Shown: positions 1-12,100 of the stretch, piece after piece
How the letters are laid out: every line of letters begins with the position of its first letter
Numbering within the stretch: the stretch's first letter is position 1
NCBI RefSeq assembly: GCF_015706575.1
Contig: NW_024037058.1
Span: 16,575,547 to 16,639,546, forward strand
DNA: 64,000 nt
Direction: 5' to 3'
Source: Patiria miniata
Lineage: Eukaryota; Echinodermata; Asteroidea; Valvatida; Asterinidae
The notes under the pieces: generated by a model
The model's input: the letters and a program-made list of their open reading frames with translations, nothing else
Database searches by the model: none
What the model was told of the DNA's origin: nothing
Position numbers and translations under genes: made by a program

Positions 1-83
1 ACTTGAGGAAATTTTTGATAGATTGGGGCATAGCATTCTGCCGCCTCACAAAAAAAACCACCATGTTGAATTTTTTTTTAAAA

Positions 84-458
84 TAGTAATAATAACGGGT
101 TCTTATATCTCTTACTAGGATCAAAGCACTTTACATCATTATTTCCCCTGCTCATTGGGCCAATTAAACATACCAAATACCATCTCAGCTCCCTGGGGAG
201 TATTCAGCTCGATGCTGCCATTTTGGCGCAAAGCGGCTAGAATCAATCACAATAACCATCTCTGCCCTCTGCCTCACTGGTACCCATTTACTTCTGTATG
301 GGGAGAAGCAATGAGTGACAAAGTGCCTTGCCAGGGGCACACGCATTATAACCCCAGGCTGGACTCGAACCCACAAACTGCAGAAATACCTGCAGACCAC
401 GAATTCAATGCTCCAGACAACAAATTCAATGCTCCAGACCACGAGGCGACGGCACCCA
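84..458 (-). repeat. tRNA-derived SINE, minus strand
   Basis: Read on the minus strand, a tRNA-like head with B-box-like GGGTTCGAGTCC (about 365-377) is followed by a core containing GGCAAGGCACTTTG and AAATGGGTACCAGTGAGG, and ends near an ATTATTACTA-type tail. The same core occurs at 6993-7283 and 21860-22145. A short duplication of about 21 bases in the head (ATTCAATGCTCCAGAC) is local to this copy. Confidence 0.7.
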
Positions 459-623
459 ACTTACAAACCTACTGACCGGACAAACTAACAATTTTGAGTG
501 TCCCATGCTGCAAATGTGTTGACGGTCTCCCACAATGCACTGCAAAAAATGGACTCTCCGTGGCAACCTCTTGGTGGCGCACTATATTAGGAATCGCCCG
601 AACTGTAATCTATCCTTAGCTTA

Positions 624-998
624 GGCCAAAAAAAAAAAGTCTCCGGTTTCTGGTATGCGCGCGCGTCGCCGCAGCCATGCGTGTCGGCAAAATGAAAAAG
701 TTTTTTTTCAATACAAGATGATGTCTCAAAACTGCCAAACTCACTGGTTTGACTGGAATCCTGCTGCTGCACAATTTTAACGTGTTTTTAGATGGGGTTA
801 TGATCGAGAATAAGCTTTATGTGGCCTCTCTGGACTCCCATATATTTGCACTAAGTTTAGTCGGGCACCATTTGCAGTCATCAGCCGACATTTGAAGCCA
901 AAAAAATAAAAAAACAGGTAAAAAAAAAAAAGCCGCGTCGCTGCACCACTTTTGGGGCAAGCTCCATACCAGAAACCGGAGACTTTTTTTTTTTGGCC
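624..998. mobile_element. Harbinger-like MITE, TSD TTA
   Basis: Inverted ends GGCCAAAAAAA...GTCTCCGGTTTCTGG and their reverse complement bound 375 bases. TTA is duplicated at 621-623 and 999-1001. It has no transposase. The GGCC start and the TTA duplication fit PIF/Harbinger non-autonomous elements. A second copy lies at 15407-15769. Confidence 0.75.
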
Positions 999-1492
999 TT
1001 ATCTATCATTTTTTTTTTGAGTGCATGTTTTGCTTCTCTCTGCATCAAAAAAATCCTCCTGTTTATCAGAATTTCTTCTCAGAGAATTTCATTGCGAGTG
1101 TAAATCTTCCTTTCGGTGCTTGTTAATTTTGATTTTCAACTAATGATGTTCTTTATGGGCCCTTCTATAAATTTGGTGTCCAAAGAGTGACATTCGTCCT
1201 GTCCCTGTTACCTTGGTACTTTGTAGTTTGCCATTTAAGTACATAATTAAGTATAACTTCAAATGATTTTTTATTTGTTGGGTAGGTAGTCTGCTATTCA
1301 TAATCACTCTTAGAGAACGACTGCATTAAGGAGTACATCAGAATCATAAAATCTTAGATTTCAGATGTAACAGGGAAAAAGTGGACTCTTTGAGTGAGTC
1401 TCCAAATTTATAGAATGACCCAAAATTAAACAAACCTTCCGAAAATACTGTTCATTTTTATCACGCCGTAGTGATAGTTACTTTGATTAAAG
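999..1492. other. Intron or upstream sequence without recognised feature
   Basis: AT-rich non-coding sequence. I see no exon, RNA gene or clear repeat ends here. Confidence 0.5.
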
Positions 1493-1843
1493 GTAGAGTA
1501 GATCATTTGCAGCTACCAAAAAGTAACTGACCAAATTATTGTCGAAAAGCTTGCTTGGTTTGTAGATAGTATAAGGACACTAAACTCCCTGGCATGCTGT
1601 CATTTTCAAGAAAACATTCCATTTCAAAAAGATGCGTCAAGTGACGCATTTTTGGAAATTTCCGTTAGTAGTTTGTTTGTAATTGGGCAAATCCTTGAAT
1701 GGGTGCACGCAAGTATTGACACGACACACACTCACGCGAGATTTGCTGGTATTCATTGGTTCAGTGTGTGACATCGCGTAGCAGCAATCGGCTGAATGAG
1801 AACGTGTCCCGGATGCTGATTTCGTGCACAATTCAAAACATTA
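1493..1843. repeat. Dispersed repeat family A, copy 1
   Basis: About 350 bases that recur, diverged, at 10855-11217. Shared landmarks are CATTTGCAGCTA, ACTAAACTCCCT, TAGTAGTTTGTTT, GACATCGCGTAGC / CAATCGGCT and ATTCAAAACAT. No terminal repeats or coding capacity were seen, so the class is unknown. Confidence 0.65.
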
Positions 1844-2920
1844 TACTCGGCAAATTTTGAATTGAAACCAAGATCCTAGAATATTGTTTTCTCGGAATAT
1901 ACAGCATTCACTGAGCTAAAGCGTCTCCAGGTTGGGTTTTTAAGCACCCGTCTTAAAATTTTGAACACTTTTGCTGCTTTCAAACGAAAAAATTGCACGG
2001 ATGACAAATGATCTATCCTACCTAATAAGGACAATTTTTTTGATGTAATTTTTTATTAATGTCAATTTTTGCCTCAACTTTAATAATTTTACGCAGAAGC
2101 TAAATCAGTCCTAGGTAAGAATTTTCATCCATCAGAATGTGGTTACGTTTGAAGGAATGCACGTATTATGATGAAACAGTCGTAGAAATCAGAGGCCTTT
2201 TTTTTCTTCCTTGAGACAGAAGTTGCTCTGTGGTTGTACTTTTAGTCTAAGACAACATGCATGAATCCTGCAATGGTACACAATGACAATGGAATGAAAC
2301 TTGCTTTGAAAGTAACTTGTATTTTTGTGCATATTTGATGTCTGCATGGTGGGAAGAGATGAAAATAGTTTTCAAAATGTAACTTCTGTAGGGGTTGAAG
2401 CCTGCGTGTCATGTTTTTAATCAATCCAAACAGCCACAGTTGTACAAAGCTTATCCAAGATTGTCGCGTAATTAGTGGCAATCAGTAGTCTTAAATGATT
2501 GATCCGTTAAACCCCACCCATTGGTCACACGGATGATGACATGTGTGTCATACAGCGCGTCTTGCAGCAGCTGTAGAAACACCAAAACAAACAAATTGTG
2601 AAATGCGTGACATGCTCTCTGTATCTGATATGAACCGCTGCAGTTTATTTCGGAAAAACTTGAGAAGTTGTTTTGTGTTTAAGTTGGATCAAAAGAATGG
2701 GAACTCCCTAGAAATGTGTGCATGCTTGCATGCATGTGAAATGGTAACAACGTCCAGACACTTTTCAGGGACTGTAAAATTTCTGTGTATGAAAGACTTT
2801 GTGTTGGATAGAAATTTGTTGGGTTCTGGAAAGCCCATGCATGTGTCTTGCGTGAACTGTTACGTGATTTGTGTTGGTCGTTGTTGTACTTTAGTCCACT
2901 GTCAAGTCGAACGGATTGTA

Positions 2921-3088
2921 CAAATATTGACGGCTTCGAGTGGTGTAGTAAAACTAGCCTCCCAAGGTGATCCATGAAGCATTCTATTTTTCCCGAGACG
3001 AAACCAAGGGAAAATAGAATGCTCCATGGATCACTGAGGGGGGGGGGGCTATTTTTACTATGCCACGAGATCAAGCAGTCAATATTTG
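2921..3088. repeat. Foldback MITE, copy 1
   Basis: A near-complete palindrome of 168 bases: ends CAAATATTGACGGCTT / AAGCAGTCAATATTTG, then TAGTAAAACTAGCCTCCC-like, then GATCCATGAAGCATTCTATT against AATAGAATGCTCCATGGATC. A related copy lies at 3672-3815. Confidence 0.75.
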
Positions 3089-3671
3089 TTTTATAATACC
3101 TCTCCCACAGATTCTGCTTGATTTAAGCAATAACTGCAACTGCAATTAAAATGCAATTAAAATGTACTTCTATTTGAATACAGAATTAGTTGAAAATTTA
3201 CTTGCACTTTTCCAAACTACTCCTTCACGAACAGTTTGAACCCAGCTCTGTAGCGCTAGCTCTTGGGAACAATACGCACAACACGCAACATGCACATCTG
3301 CATTTGCGGGTTTACAATACGGGTTGTTATGCGTATAGTACTTTGGTTGTTACAGGTATAGTACTTTGGTTGCTATGGGTATAGAACTTTGGTTGGTTAC
3401 CACGGATAAAGTATTTTTTGGCTGAGTACAAAGAAAGCAAAAATAGCGAATAGCATGTGACTCGTTCTCGGCCATTCAAGATACAGAATTTGTGGGTGAG
3501 ATGTTTATAAGCTTAAATATCATAAATAGTATAGGTAGTAGAAATTAAGCCTGACAAACTAGGCTGTGGTCTGAGTACTTGGGTTTCTGGTTTAGAATTA
3601 GATTTTGATTTACTTAACATGAAATTGCAAATATATAAGAAACATAATTTTTGGGTGAGGGCTAGCAAAAT

Positions 3672-3815
3672 AAATATTGAATGCTTGAACTCATGGTGTA
3701 GTAAAAGTAACCTCCCATTGTTATCAATGGAGCATTCTATTGACCCTTTGCTTCACTGTGGGCAACAGAACACTCCATGGATCACTTCAGGAGGCTAGGT
3801 TTACTATAGTGTTGA
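3672..3815. repeat. Foldback MITE, copy 2, right end shortened
   Basis: Same arms as the copy at 2921: GTAGTAAAAGTAACCTCCC, GGAGCATTCTATTG and CACTCCATGGATCACTT. The outer right end stops near 3815. A piece resembling the missing end (GCAGTCAATATTTGG) lies at about 4417-4433. Confidence 0.65.
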
Positions 3816-3841
3816 TGTACCCTTACGTAACGTGGCATGGC

Positions 3842-4188
3842 CCCTAACATGGCGCACTTTGATTTATCGCCTCTAGTGCCTCACTAGAGCAATACTTTTA
3901 CCTCAATTTCTTGAAGCTCTAAACATTCCTGTTCAGAAATCTTGAGTTAACATACCCGCCACAAAGTTCCAGAGAAATTCTCTTTTGGCGTGATTTTCCG
4001 ATTTTATTTCGAAGTGCACAGTGAACCCTTTTTGAAATGCGCCCAAAAATAAGGGAATTCTGACAAACTTGTAGTTGGGTATGTGAGTGGTGATAATAAC
4101 GATTTATCAGATTTTATCAACTTTTAAAGAAATTCTTAAATGTTAACGTGGGATTTTCCGAGAGTTGTTCAAGTGCGCCATGTTAGGG
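3842..4188. mobile_element. Short terminal-inverted-repeat element
   Basis: CCCTAACATGGCGCACTT at the left is matched by AAGTGCGCCATGTTAGGG at the right, an 18-base inverted repeat bounding about 347 AT-rich bases. I found no convincing target duplication, so the superfamily is unknown. Confidence 0.6.
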
Positions 4189-4583
4189 AACAGTCGGCCA
4201 AATTTGTGGCCAATTTCCGGACGCCACCTTTTTTAAAAAATTTCATGACACTGAAATTTTTCTCAAAGGTTCAACAGCAAGCATTGTTAAAGTAATAGTA
4301 CCAGTGTTTTACTGAACGAATTTGAAAGTTGCCAACAAAGAGGTGTGGCAACTCTGCATGAGGAAAGTCTAGGGAAAGGTCAAAGTGCATCTCGGTAGGG
4401 GCCTTTGCAGTAACACTTGGAGCAGTCAATATTTGGTTACTATACCACTTTCTATTTCAGTATACAATCAGAATGGAACTTGTCTACATCACTGATCTGT
4501 TTCTATGAGCAGTTTATTTCTTTATTTGAAATTGTACACATCCCATCGTTGCTATTGCTGATATCCAGCTGTTGATTTTACAG

Positions 4584-4786
4584 GCAAGGGCGGTGTGTTC
4601 CGTTCCATCCACGGCGTGGGGGCCGTCATGACCAACATGGTCCTGGGTAGCGGCCTGCCCCACTCCCCGCTGACCCACCACTCCTCGGGACCCAGCGTGG
4701 CCAGCTCGGGTGGGGGTCTGGACAACCACAACAAACAGGACGAGCTCGTCATGGAAACCAAACTCAAGATCATCCAGATTCTGCAG
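4584..4786 (+). CDS. ITPR1: ITPR exon 1 of window: linker before the central solenoid
   Basis: The acceptor follows a TTTTACAG tract and the donor is CAG|GTACAT. The exon starts with the last two bases of a Gly codon and ends on a full codon. It encodes the conserved [20 protein letters not shown] stretch, then a poorly conserved Ser/Gly/His linker, then [11 protein letters not shown]. In vertebrate type 1 receptors this lies just downstream of the SIII splice site. An upstream exon must supply the missing first base of the codon; I could not find it in bases 1-4583. Confidence 0.95.
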
Positions 4787-7700
4787 GTACATTAAGTCAG
4801 TCTGGTTCCCAAACCTGACAATTATTCCTGACGCTCACATCTAAATTGTAGGTCAGGCAGTAACCGCGACTAAAATTAAACCTTTTTCAAAGCTCGGCTT
4901 CGTTTCAGACTTTAATGTTCCGATCAAATTTTTGAATAAATCACTTCATATACCATACAGTTATGATATACAGTTTGATATTTCTGTAAGAAAACATTGA
5001 CTAATGTTGACCTGGAATCTTCAAAGTTATGCATCCAAATAGCACTGTTAACAGGCGGAGCTGAATGGGGACCACGCAGAGTTTTGGAAAATCCCTGTAA
5101 CGGTCATCAAATTAAAAAAAGTACATGATGCAGCAAAAAGTTCGCCCCTCGTATACGATCCGAGTGCACACTTAATGCACAAAATCGTCGTTGAATTCCA
5201 AGTCTAAATGCAAGCAATGAATATTAAGTATCAACTCATTTGAGAGCCAGATGGGCACGATTTGCTGGCATCTCTACCTGGCTCCCATAGGAAAGCGCAC
5301 ATGTAAACAAAGCATGACATCATTATGTCTTAGGTCTATTATTTCTCTTACTAACATTTATTTTCACTTGGATAAAATTCTACCCTACTGTAAACTTCTT
5401 AAACACTCTTTGTGTTCTGTTTCATCTTTAGTTTATCCTGAATGTGCGTCTGGACTATCGCATCTCCTGCCTCTTATCCATCTTTAAGAGAGACTTTGAC
5501 GAGAGCAAGGATTCCACTGATGAAATCCACCACTCCAGGCAAAGTGTGGACGGCAGCGAAAGCCCTGGCATCAACCTGGAAGCTATTGGTACATTTGCAT
5601 ATTCATGACTTGACCATTTTCAGATGAATGTTCATATGATCAACCTGGAAGCTGTTGGAGCAAACCTTAATATGTGCATATTCATGACTGGACCACCTTC
5701 AGATAAATATTCATATGATCAACCATATGAAGCTGTGTTTGCGTATATTCATAACTTGAAAATTCGACATTAATTTTTTTTTTTTTTAGACGTTCATCTA
5801 ATTGGGCACATTTACCTATTTATGAAAGATGTGTAGTTGTGATAGGCTGTTCAACTGAAAAATTGTTCAAGGCCTACAGACAAGGGGCCAATTATAAAAG
5901 TTTTAGTTTACTTGGATCAATTCAAGTGAGCAAAAATTCCATTGTCAAACAAGAAATCAAATTGCGTCTTGAAGAATGGGAAGATATTGATTTGACAGGG
6001 GCATAGTCACTTCCTGCTATAGTCAAACAATTCCTTTTCCTTTTCACTTGCGTGCATCAAGTGTACAGTGGAACGCCGCTATAACGAACATCGCAGGATC
6101 CACAGAATTGTTCGTAATAGCAATCATTCGGTATAGCGATTTTAAGCTGTCTGTGCTCCGGTATCACTTTTCAATAAATAGCGCCCTTTAGAACTTCACC
6201 CTGCATGCCCTGGTACTTGCTGAAAGATGACTTTATACACGTGCCGACCATTGAATTTTGTACTTACACACTTTTTGAGCTTACTACCTACAGCAATGGG
6301 TGGCTTTCCCCTTCTATTTATTCCTTGGGGAAATAATAACCACTTGTCACTCTTCTGTTAACATTTTTCAAAATCGGGACCCAAGAACGATGTTAGGTAT
6401 GGCCGAATGTTTGGTATACAAATGTATAGCGGTGTTTGGTATAACGACGTTCCACTGTATTCCATAATTAAAGATTATAATATTAAGATAATAATTTTTG
6501 TGCTTAAGTTTTAAATACAGAATGTTGAAAAGTGACTGATCTTTGGAAATAAAGGTTGTGCATGGTTTTTCACTGTTTTCTTGAAAAGTGTAATATCCAC
6601 TGAGCTGAAAGTTCAGGTTTGGTTTGGAACATTCTTCTTTGGATTTTGAGTGGTGTCATTATTGGAAACGAACAAAATGCATGAACAGCGAATGATCCTA
6701 TATGCATTTTAGTACACATTTTGAAGTTAGGCATTGATCTAACCCAGAAGATTTGTGGGGTTTTTTTGACAGGTGATCAAGCTGAAGGCATCTTTGAGGG
6801 TCAAACAGACGGCATTGATCTGGATCTAGACTCTCAAGGAGGCAGGACCTTCCTCCGTGTTCTCCTGCATCTGACCATGCATGATTACCCTCCCCTGGTG
6901 TCTGGAGCCTTGCAGCTGCTCTTTAGGCACTTCAGCCAGCGTCAGGAGGTGCTACAAGCCTTCAAACAGGTGGGATCATCAATGATAATGATAATGTAAT
7001 AATGTGGCGCTTATATAGTAGTTTATACCTAAGTTTTTAAAGCGCTTCACAATTATTATCCCTGTTCATCCGGAATGAGACTATTTTTTTGCAGCAGATC
7101 GAGATCAGCGCAATTTGGTCCCTACCTTCCCTGGTACCCATTTATACTCCTGGGTTGAGAGAGGCAATTGTGGTAAAGTGCCTTGCCCAAGAAAACAAGC
7201 ACCGTGTTCCCCGTCAGGGTTCGAGCCCATGTACCGCGGCACGTGTTTCGAACACCATAACCATTGGACCATAGCACCCCACAAATATGGCTAGATCCTT
7301 CAAGATGAGTCTGAAGGACAGGTTTCACTTTGTCAGTTTTTAAAAGCAGTAGAAAGCACATTGTAAGTTGCTTTTCACTCAGTTTCACTCAGGTTGACAT
7401 CTTAATGCAAATATTGTGTGGGTGAAAAGATTTATTTTTCATTGTGTAAGATTCCATCAAAAGGCCTGTAGTGACCAATCATGGCAGTGACTGATAAGGG
7501 AATAAATATGTGCTTGGCCAGTTTTAAACAAGTACACAGATGTAGGCCATTATCAGCAACCAGGCCCCTAGCCTGTTTTAAACATATTTGTTTAATACCA
7601 GCCAAGCACATGTTTATTCCCATTCATAAATACCTTTCGGTCAAAAAGTCAAATTAAGTCAAAAATTATAAATTTCACCTAATGTTTTTTTAAACGCCGC

Positions 7701-9101
7701 TCTAGCAATGTTTGTGGTATGCGCCTTGCGTGAATAGTACTCAAACTCTCCTTATATGGAGATCGGCGCGCGCGTACTGTGCGAAGTGTTTAAAACCAGT
7801 CGGTGTTTTATCAAATGTCTAAAACCACCCACGTGACGAGCTGTCGACCAATAGGAATGGGTTTACTGTCTATTATTATAGTATTTATGAATGTCTGAGG
7901 AAAGTAGGAAATGCGTGCACTTGTGTATCGCACATATGCGTCTGGAACAAGCAGTGGGGCATTGACTGGAGAGATGCACGTTTTGTTGCCAATGTGCCCA
8001 GTGAGTAGGGCCCAATGGATCGACCCATCTATTTATGGGAATCCGTGGGGGGAATGCAGAATGAAATCTAAAGGAGTCATTTCAAAATTATTGACAAATT
8101 CATCAATGTTGAACTGGCTTAAAGTTCAACATTGATGTATTTGTCTATAGTTTCGAAACGACTCCTTTAGATACTTCAGTCATTTGGGCTTTGGCTGAAC
8201 TTCAGTCATTTGGGCTTGGTTGAATCTTTGAAAACGTTCAGCCATGAAGCCAAAATGATTTAAGTTTTCTTCTCATCTAGATGAGCCTTTTTGAAACAGC
8301 AAACTTTTCATGTACTCAATAATTTGAGTAGGCGCCATTCTTGAACCGCAGCAAGAAAAGCATTGAGATGGTGAGCCAAAACTTGTTTTTAACATTTAGA
8401 GCAAAGCAGATAGCAACTGTGATATTAAATTCATCTGACGTCCTCCACAATAGGTTCAGCTCTTGGTCACGTCCAATGACGTGGAGAACTACAAGCAGAT
8501 CAAGACGGACCTGGATGGTCTGAGACTCCTGGTGGAGAAATCAGAGCTCTGGGTCTACAAGAGCAAATATGACCAAGGAAAGGACAAGGAGAAAAGCAAG
8601 AGTAAATCCAAGGGAGCCAAGAAAGTAAGTTCTCAGCTGTTAGGTATATTTTATGGTTGTGCTTAGTATATGGGCCCAATTTCACGGCGCTACTTAACAG
8701 TTAGCAGAAAAGTTGTGTTTAGCATAGCAGAAAAATTTGCTAACCTTAAGCACTATTTCACAGCGTGTGTGTGCTAACGGTCGCACGTGCATGGAGATTT
8801 CTATTGTTACGTCACTAAGTTAAGCAAAATTTTCCTCTGAGGTAAGCATGCCTTTTGCTGTGCTTATGCTTATGGTCTCCATGAAATAGACAGAGGCTCT
8901 GTTAGCAGAAAATCGTGTGCTTAGCAGCGCCGTTAAATTGGGCCCAGATTGGTAGTCAAGTCCTCACAGGTCCATCACAAATGAATCTCTAGTCATCTAG
9001 TCCTGAGTCAAGTGACAAATTACTCAAATGAACTGCGACATAAGCATTTGTTTATTCAAGGGCGGATCCAGAGAGTTTAGTGCCAGGGGGCTGAGGCTGT
9101 G

Positions 9102-9149
<48 letters not shown>

Positions 9150-12100
9150 AGTGAAATATGACCTTATTTGACAAAATGTTGGTCACTGTTATTGTTATTC
9201 ATCCTCTAAACACTTTTGATCTTATAAGTATAGAGCAAGGAAATTTGCTCCTTTTTTGTGAATGAAATATTGATGAATTGTTAGAGATGAATTGCTTTCT
9301 AGAATTTAGAAATTATTGAGACCCACATCGGCACCTAATGCTGAAATAGACTTGCAACTCCTTTTGCAATGTGCTGATTTCAAGGTAGCCGTCTATTGGT
9401 GAAATTGCTGAATTGTAAGAGCACGCTCCTAATCCAGGGGGTCATGTATTCAACACGCTAAATTGAGAATAAGCCAGTTCGGTATTTCATGTGCACAGCG
9501 ATTTGGGTCACAGGTCATTCAGCGTTATCAAACGTTTCAAAGAAGCATGAACGTAGGCCCACAACGCTTGCGTGTAAATTACCAGCAGAATGGGCGTGCG
9601 CGTAACATCGGGTAACATCACGTCAGCGATGTTATCGCGAATGACCTCGGGTCATTGAAATACCGAACTGGCTTTTTGCAGAATAACAATATGCACGGGG
9701 TTTGTACACTTTTTGTAAGCCGTGTTTGAAGGGAATGAGAGCAGTCTTGAGTTTGCCAGAAAGCGCCCTCTACTGGTGGAGCCCACTGCCACCTTCAGCG
9801 AATGAATAATTCACCTCTCCAAATGCATAATTCATCTCTCCTAATGCATAATTCATTTCTCCCCTCACAAACTGGCTCCCACCAGTTGCCTTCTTTTCCC
9901 TTGACTTCTGGCCTGTCGTCATACGGTAGCCTGGTGCTTTCTACTGGTACCCAGGAGGTTGGTTACCGACTCAACTTGGCCGGTTTAATCTTGGGCATCT
10001 TCTCATGAAATTTGGCATGATTTTGATTTTTCTGTTGAAGGAATTAGGGCTGTCCATTTTCGAATAATTTAGTATTCGATTACTCAAAACTGCGTTTGAC
10101 TGATTATTTGGATATTCGAAACTGCCATCTGCAACTGCGCGCTGTGCCGGTAAAAAGTTGCACGAAGAGTGTGCTAGTTACAATTTGGCGTTGGAGTGTT
10201 TTGCAGTTGGTATTTTATAACCGTAAAAGGGCTTTAACCTGCTAAAAGGATGTGAACAAAGAACCACCGTTCGACAACAAAGTACCGTCGACAAAAAAAG
10301 CACTGCAACTTTACGATAAAATAACATCACAGTCGTGTGTGTGGCGTAGTTTTTTTTGTTTTCAAATATTCAAACCGACAAAAAGCTATTTGAATATTCG
10401 GTTGATGATCGAATATTCAACTATGCAGTATATTCGGGCAGCCTTGAATTGAATTTTCCGTTACGATGATTTTCTCTTTCTTTGATGCACATGAGCGATT
10501 CTATTTTATGGGATTATATCTTCACATCTTTTCTGTGGTCGTTTTGGTATTAAATCTGGGAAGCTTTTCTTGTCAAAAGTGTTGAATATTTTTTCTTATT
10601 TATATTGAAAAAAACAAACAAGCTACAATTATATCTTGCACGTAAAGGTTGTTGACAGGTTGTTTTTTTCTTCCTTCAACTGAAAAATGTCACTTTGATC
10701 TTTTTTTCATGTTGAACGTGAATGCCAGTTCCACGTCCTCTTTATTCAGAAATATTTACCTCACGCACCTTTGCATCTCTTTTCCAATCTCCACAACTTT
10801 GCTGAAGTTAAGTGGTTTGTGCTAACATTCATAGGATATCAAGCCTCGTGTTAAAGCCAGAGTCCATCATTTGCAGCTATCCGGAAAGTAACTGGCATAT
10901 TATTGTTGAAAAACATTCTTGGTTGAAAGATAGTGAGGGGACTAAACTCCCTGTGAAATTATTCTCTCTGGCAAGCTGTCATTTTGAAGAAATCAACAAA
11001 AGAAGGCCTTTCCAACGGTGCTTCTTAAGAAGTACCGTAGGAAATTTAAATTAGTAGTTTGTTTTGTTATTTGGCGAAGCGCGCTCAAGCATTGGCACGA
11101 TGCACACGCACCCGCGGTTGCTATAAATTGTCAGTTCAGTGCGCGACGTCGCGTAGCTGCAATCGGCTAGTGAGAACGTGTATCGGACGCTGAATTCAGG
11201 CCCAATTCAAAACATGGTTCAGCAACTTGTGATTGGAAATCACAATTACACAAGGATGGATGTTTCACTTGTGTGTCCTTGATTTACACCATAAACAAAC
11301 CCACACTTACACCTTTTCTTTTTCTTGCAGCTTGTGGTTTGCATGTTATAGGGAGGTGGTATCAAGGTTTCACAGGTTCATTATTTCTACTTATGCTTTC
11401 AACTTGTGGTTGTGAGTTTTCAGGTTTTTTGCAAAATGAGGTTGAGGTGACGTCGAACAAAGAAAGTGCCTTGAATGTGAAATGTTGATGATTTGTTATA
11501 TTTTTTTTTTTCAGTTTCCAGGATCGTTGGGTGCAAGTGAAGGATCGTCAATTGACCTTGACTTGGGACCTCCACTGGATTCTACCAGTGCTGGCAACTA
11601 CAAGAGTATACAACTGGTCAGTATGGGTTGGTTGCAGTAAAGTTGAAGTCGTGCAGACTAGGTCGCAGTTAGGGTGGTTGCAGTTGGGGCGGGCGCAGTT
11701 GGGTTGGCTGCAGTTGGGTTGGCTGCAGTTGGGTTGGCTGCAGTTGGGCTGGCTAAAGTTGGATTGGTTGCAGTAGGGGTGGTTGCAGTTGGGGTCGGCT
11801 GCAGTAGGGTTGGTTGCAGTTGGGGTGGTTGCAGTTGGGGCGGTCGCAGTTGGGGTGGTCGCAGTTGGGGTGGTGGCAGTTGGGTTGGCTGCAGTTGGGT
11901 TGGCTGCAGTTGGATTGGTTGCAGTTGGGGTGGTTGCAGTTGGGGTCGGCTGCAGTAGGGTTGGTTGCAGTTGGGGTGGTCGCAGTTGGGGCGGTCGCAG
12001 TTGGGGCGGTCGCAGTTGGGGCGGTCGCAGTTGGGGTGGTCGCAGTTGGGGTGGTCGCAGTTGGGTTGGCTGCAGTTGGATTGGTTGCAGTTGGATTGAG

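Noticed and set aside
2543-2977. 144-codon frame upstream of exon 1
   Set aside because: No similarity to the IP3R region expected before exon 1, poor codon use, and it runs into a foldback repeat.
1-4583. An additional upstream ITPR exon
   Set aside because: I searched all frames for the conserved residues that precede exon 1 in animal IP3Rs and saw none with splice signals. Small variable exons could still be missed.
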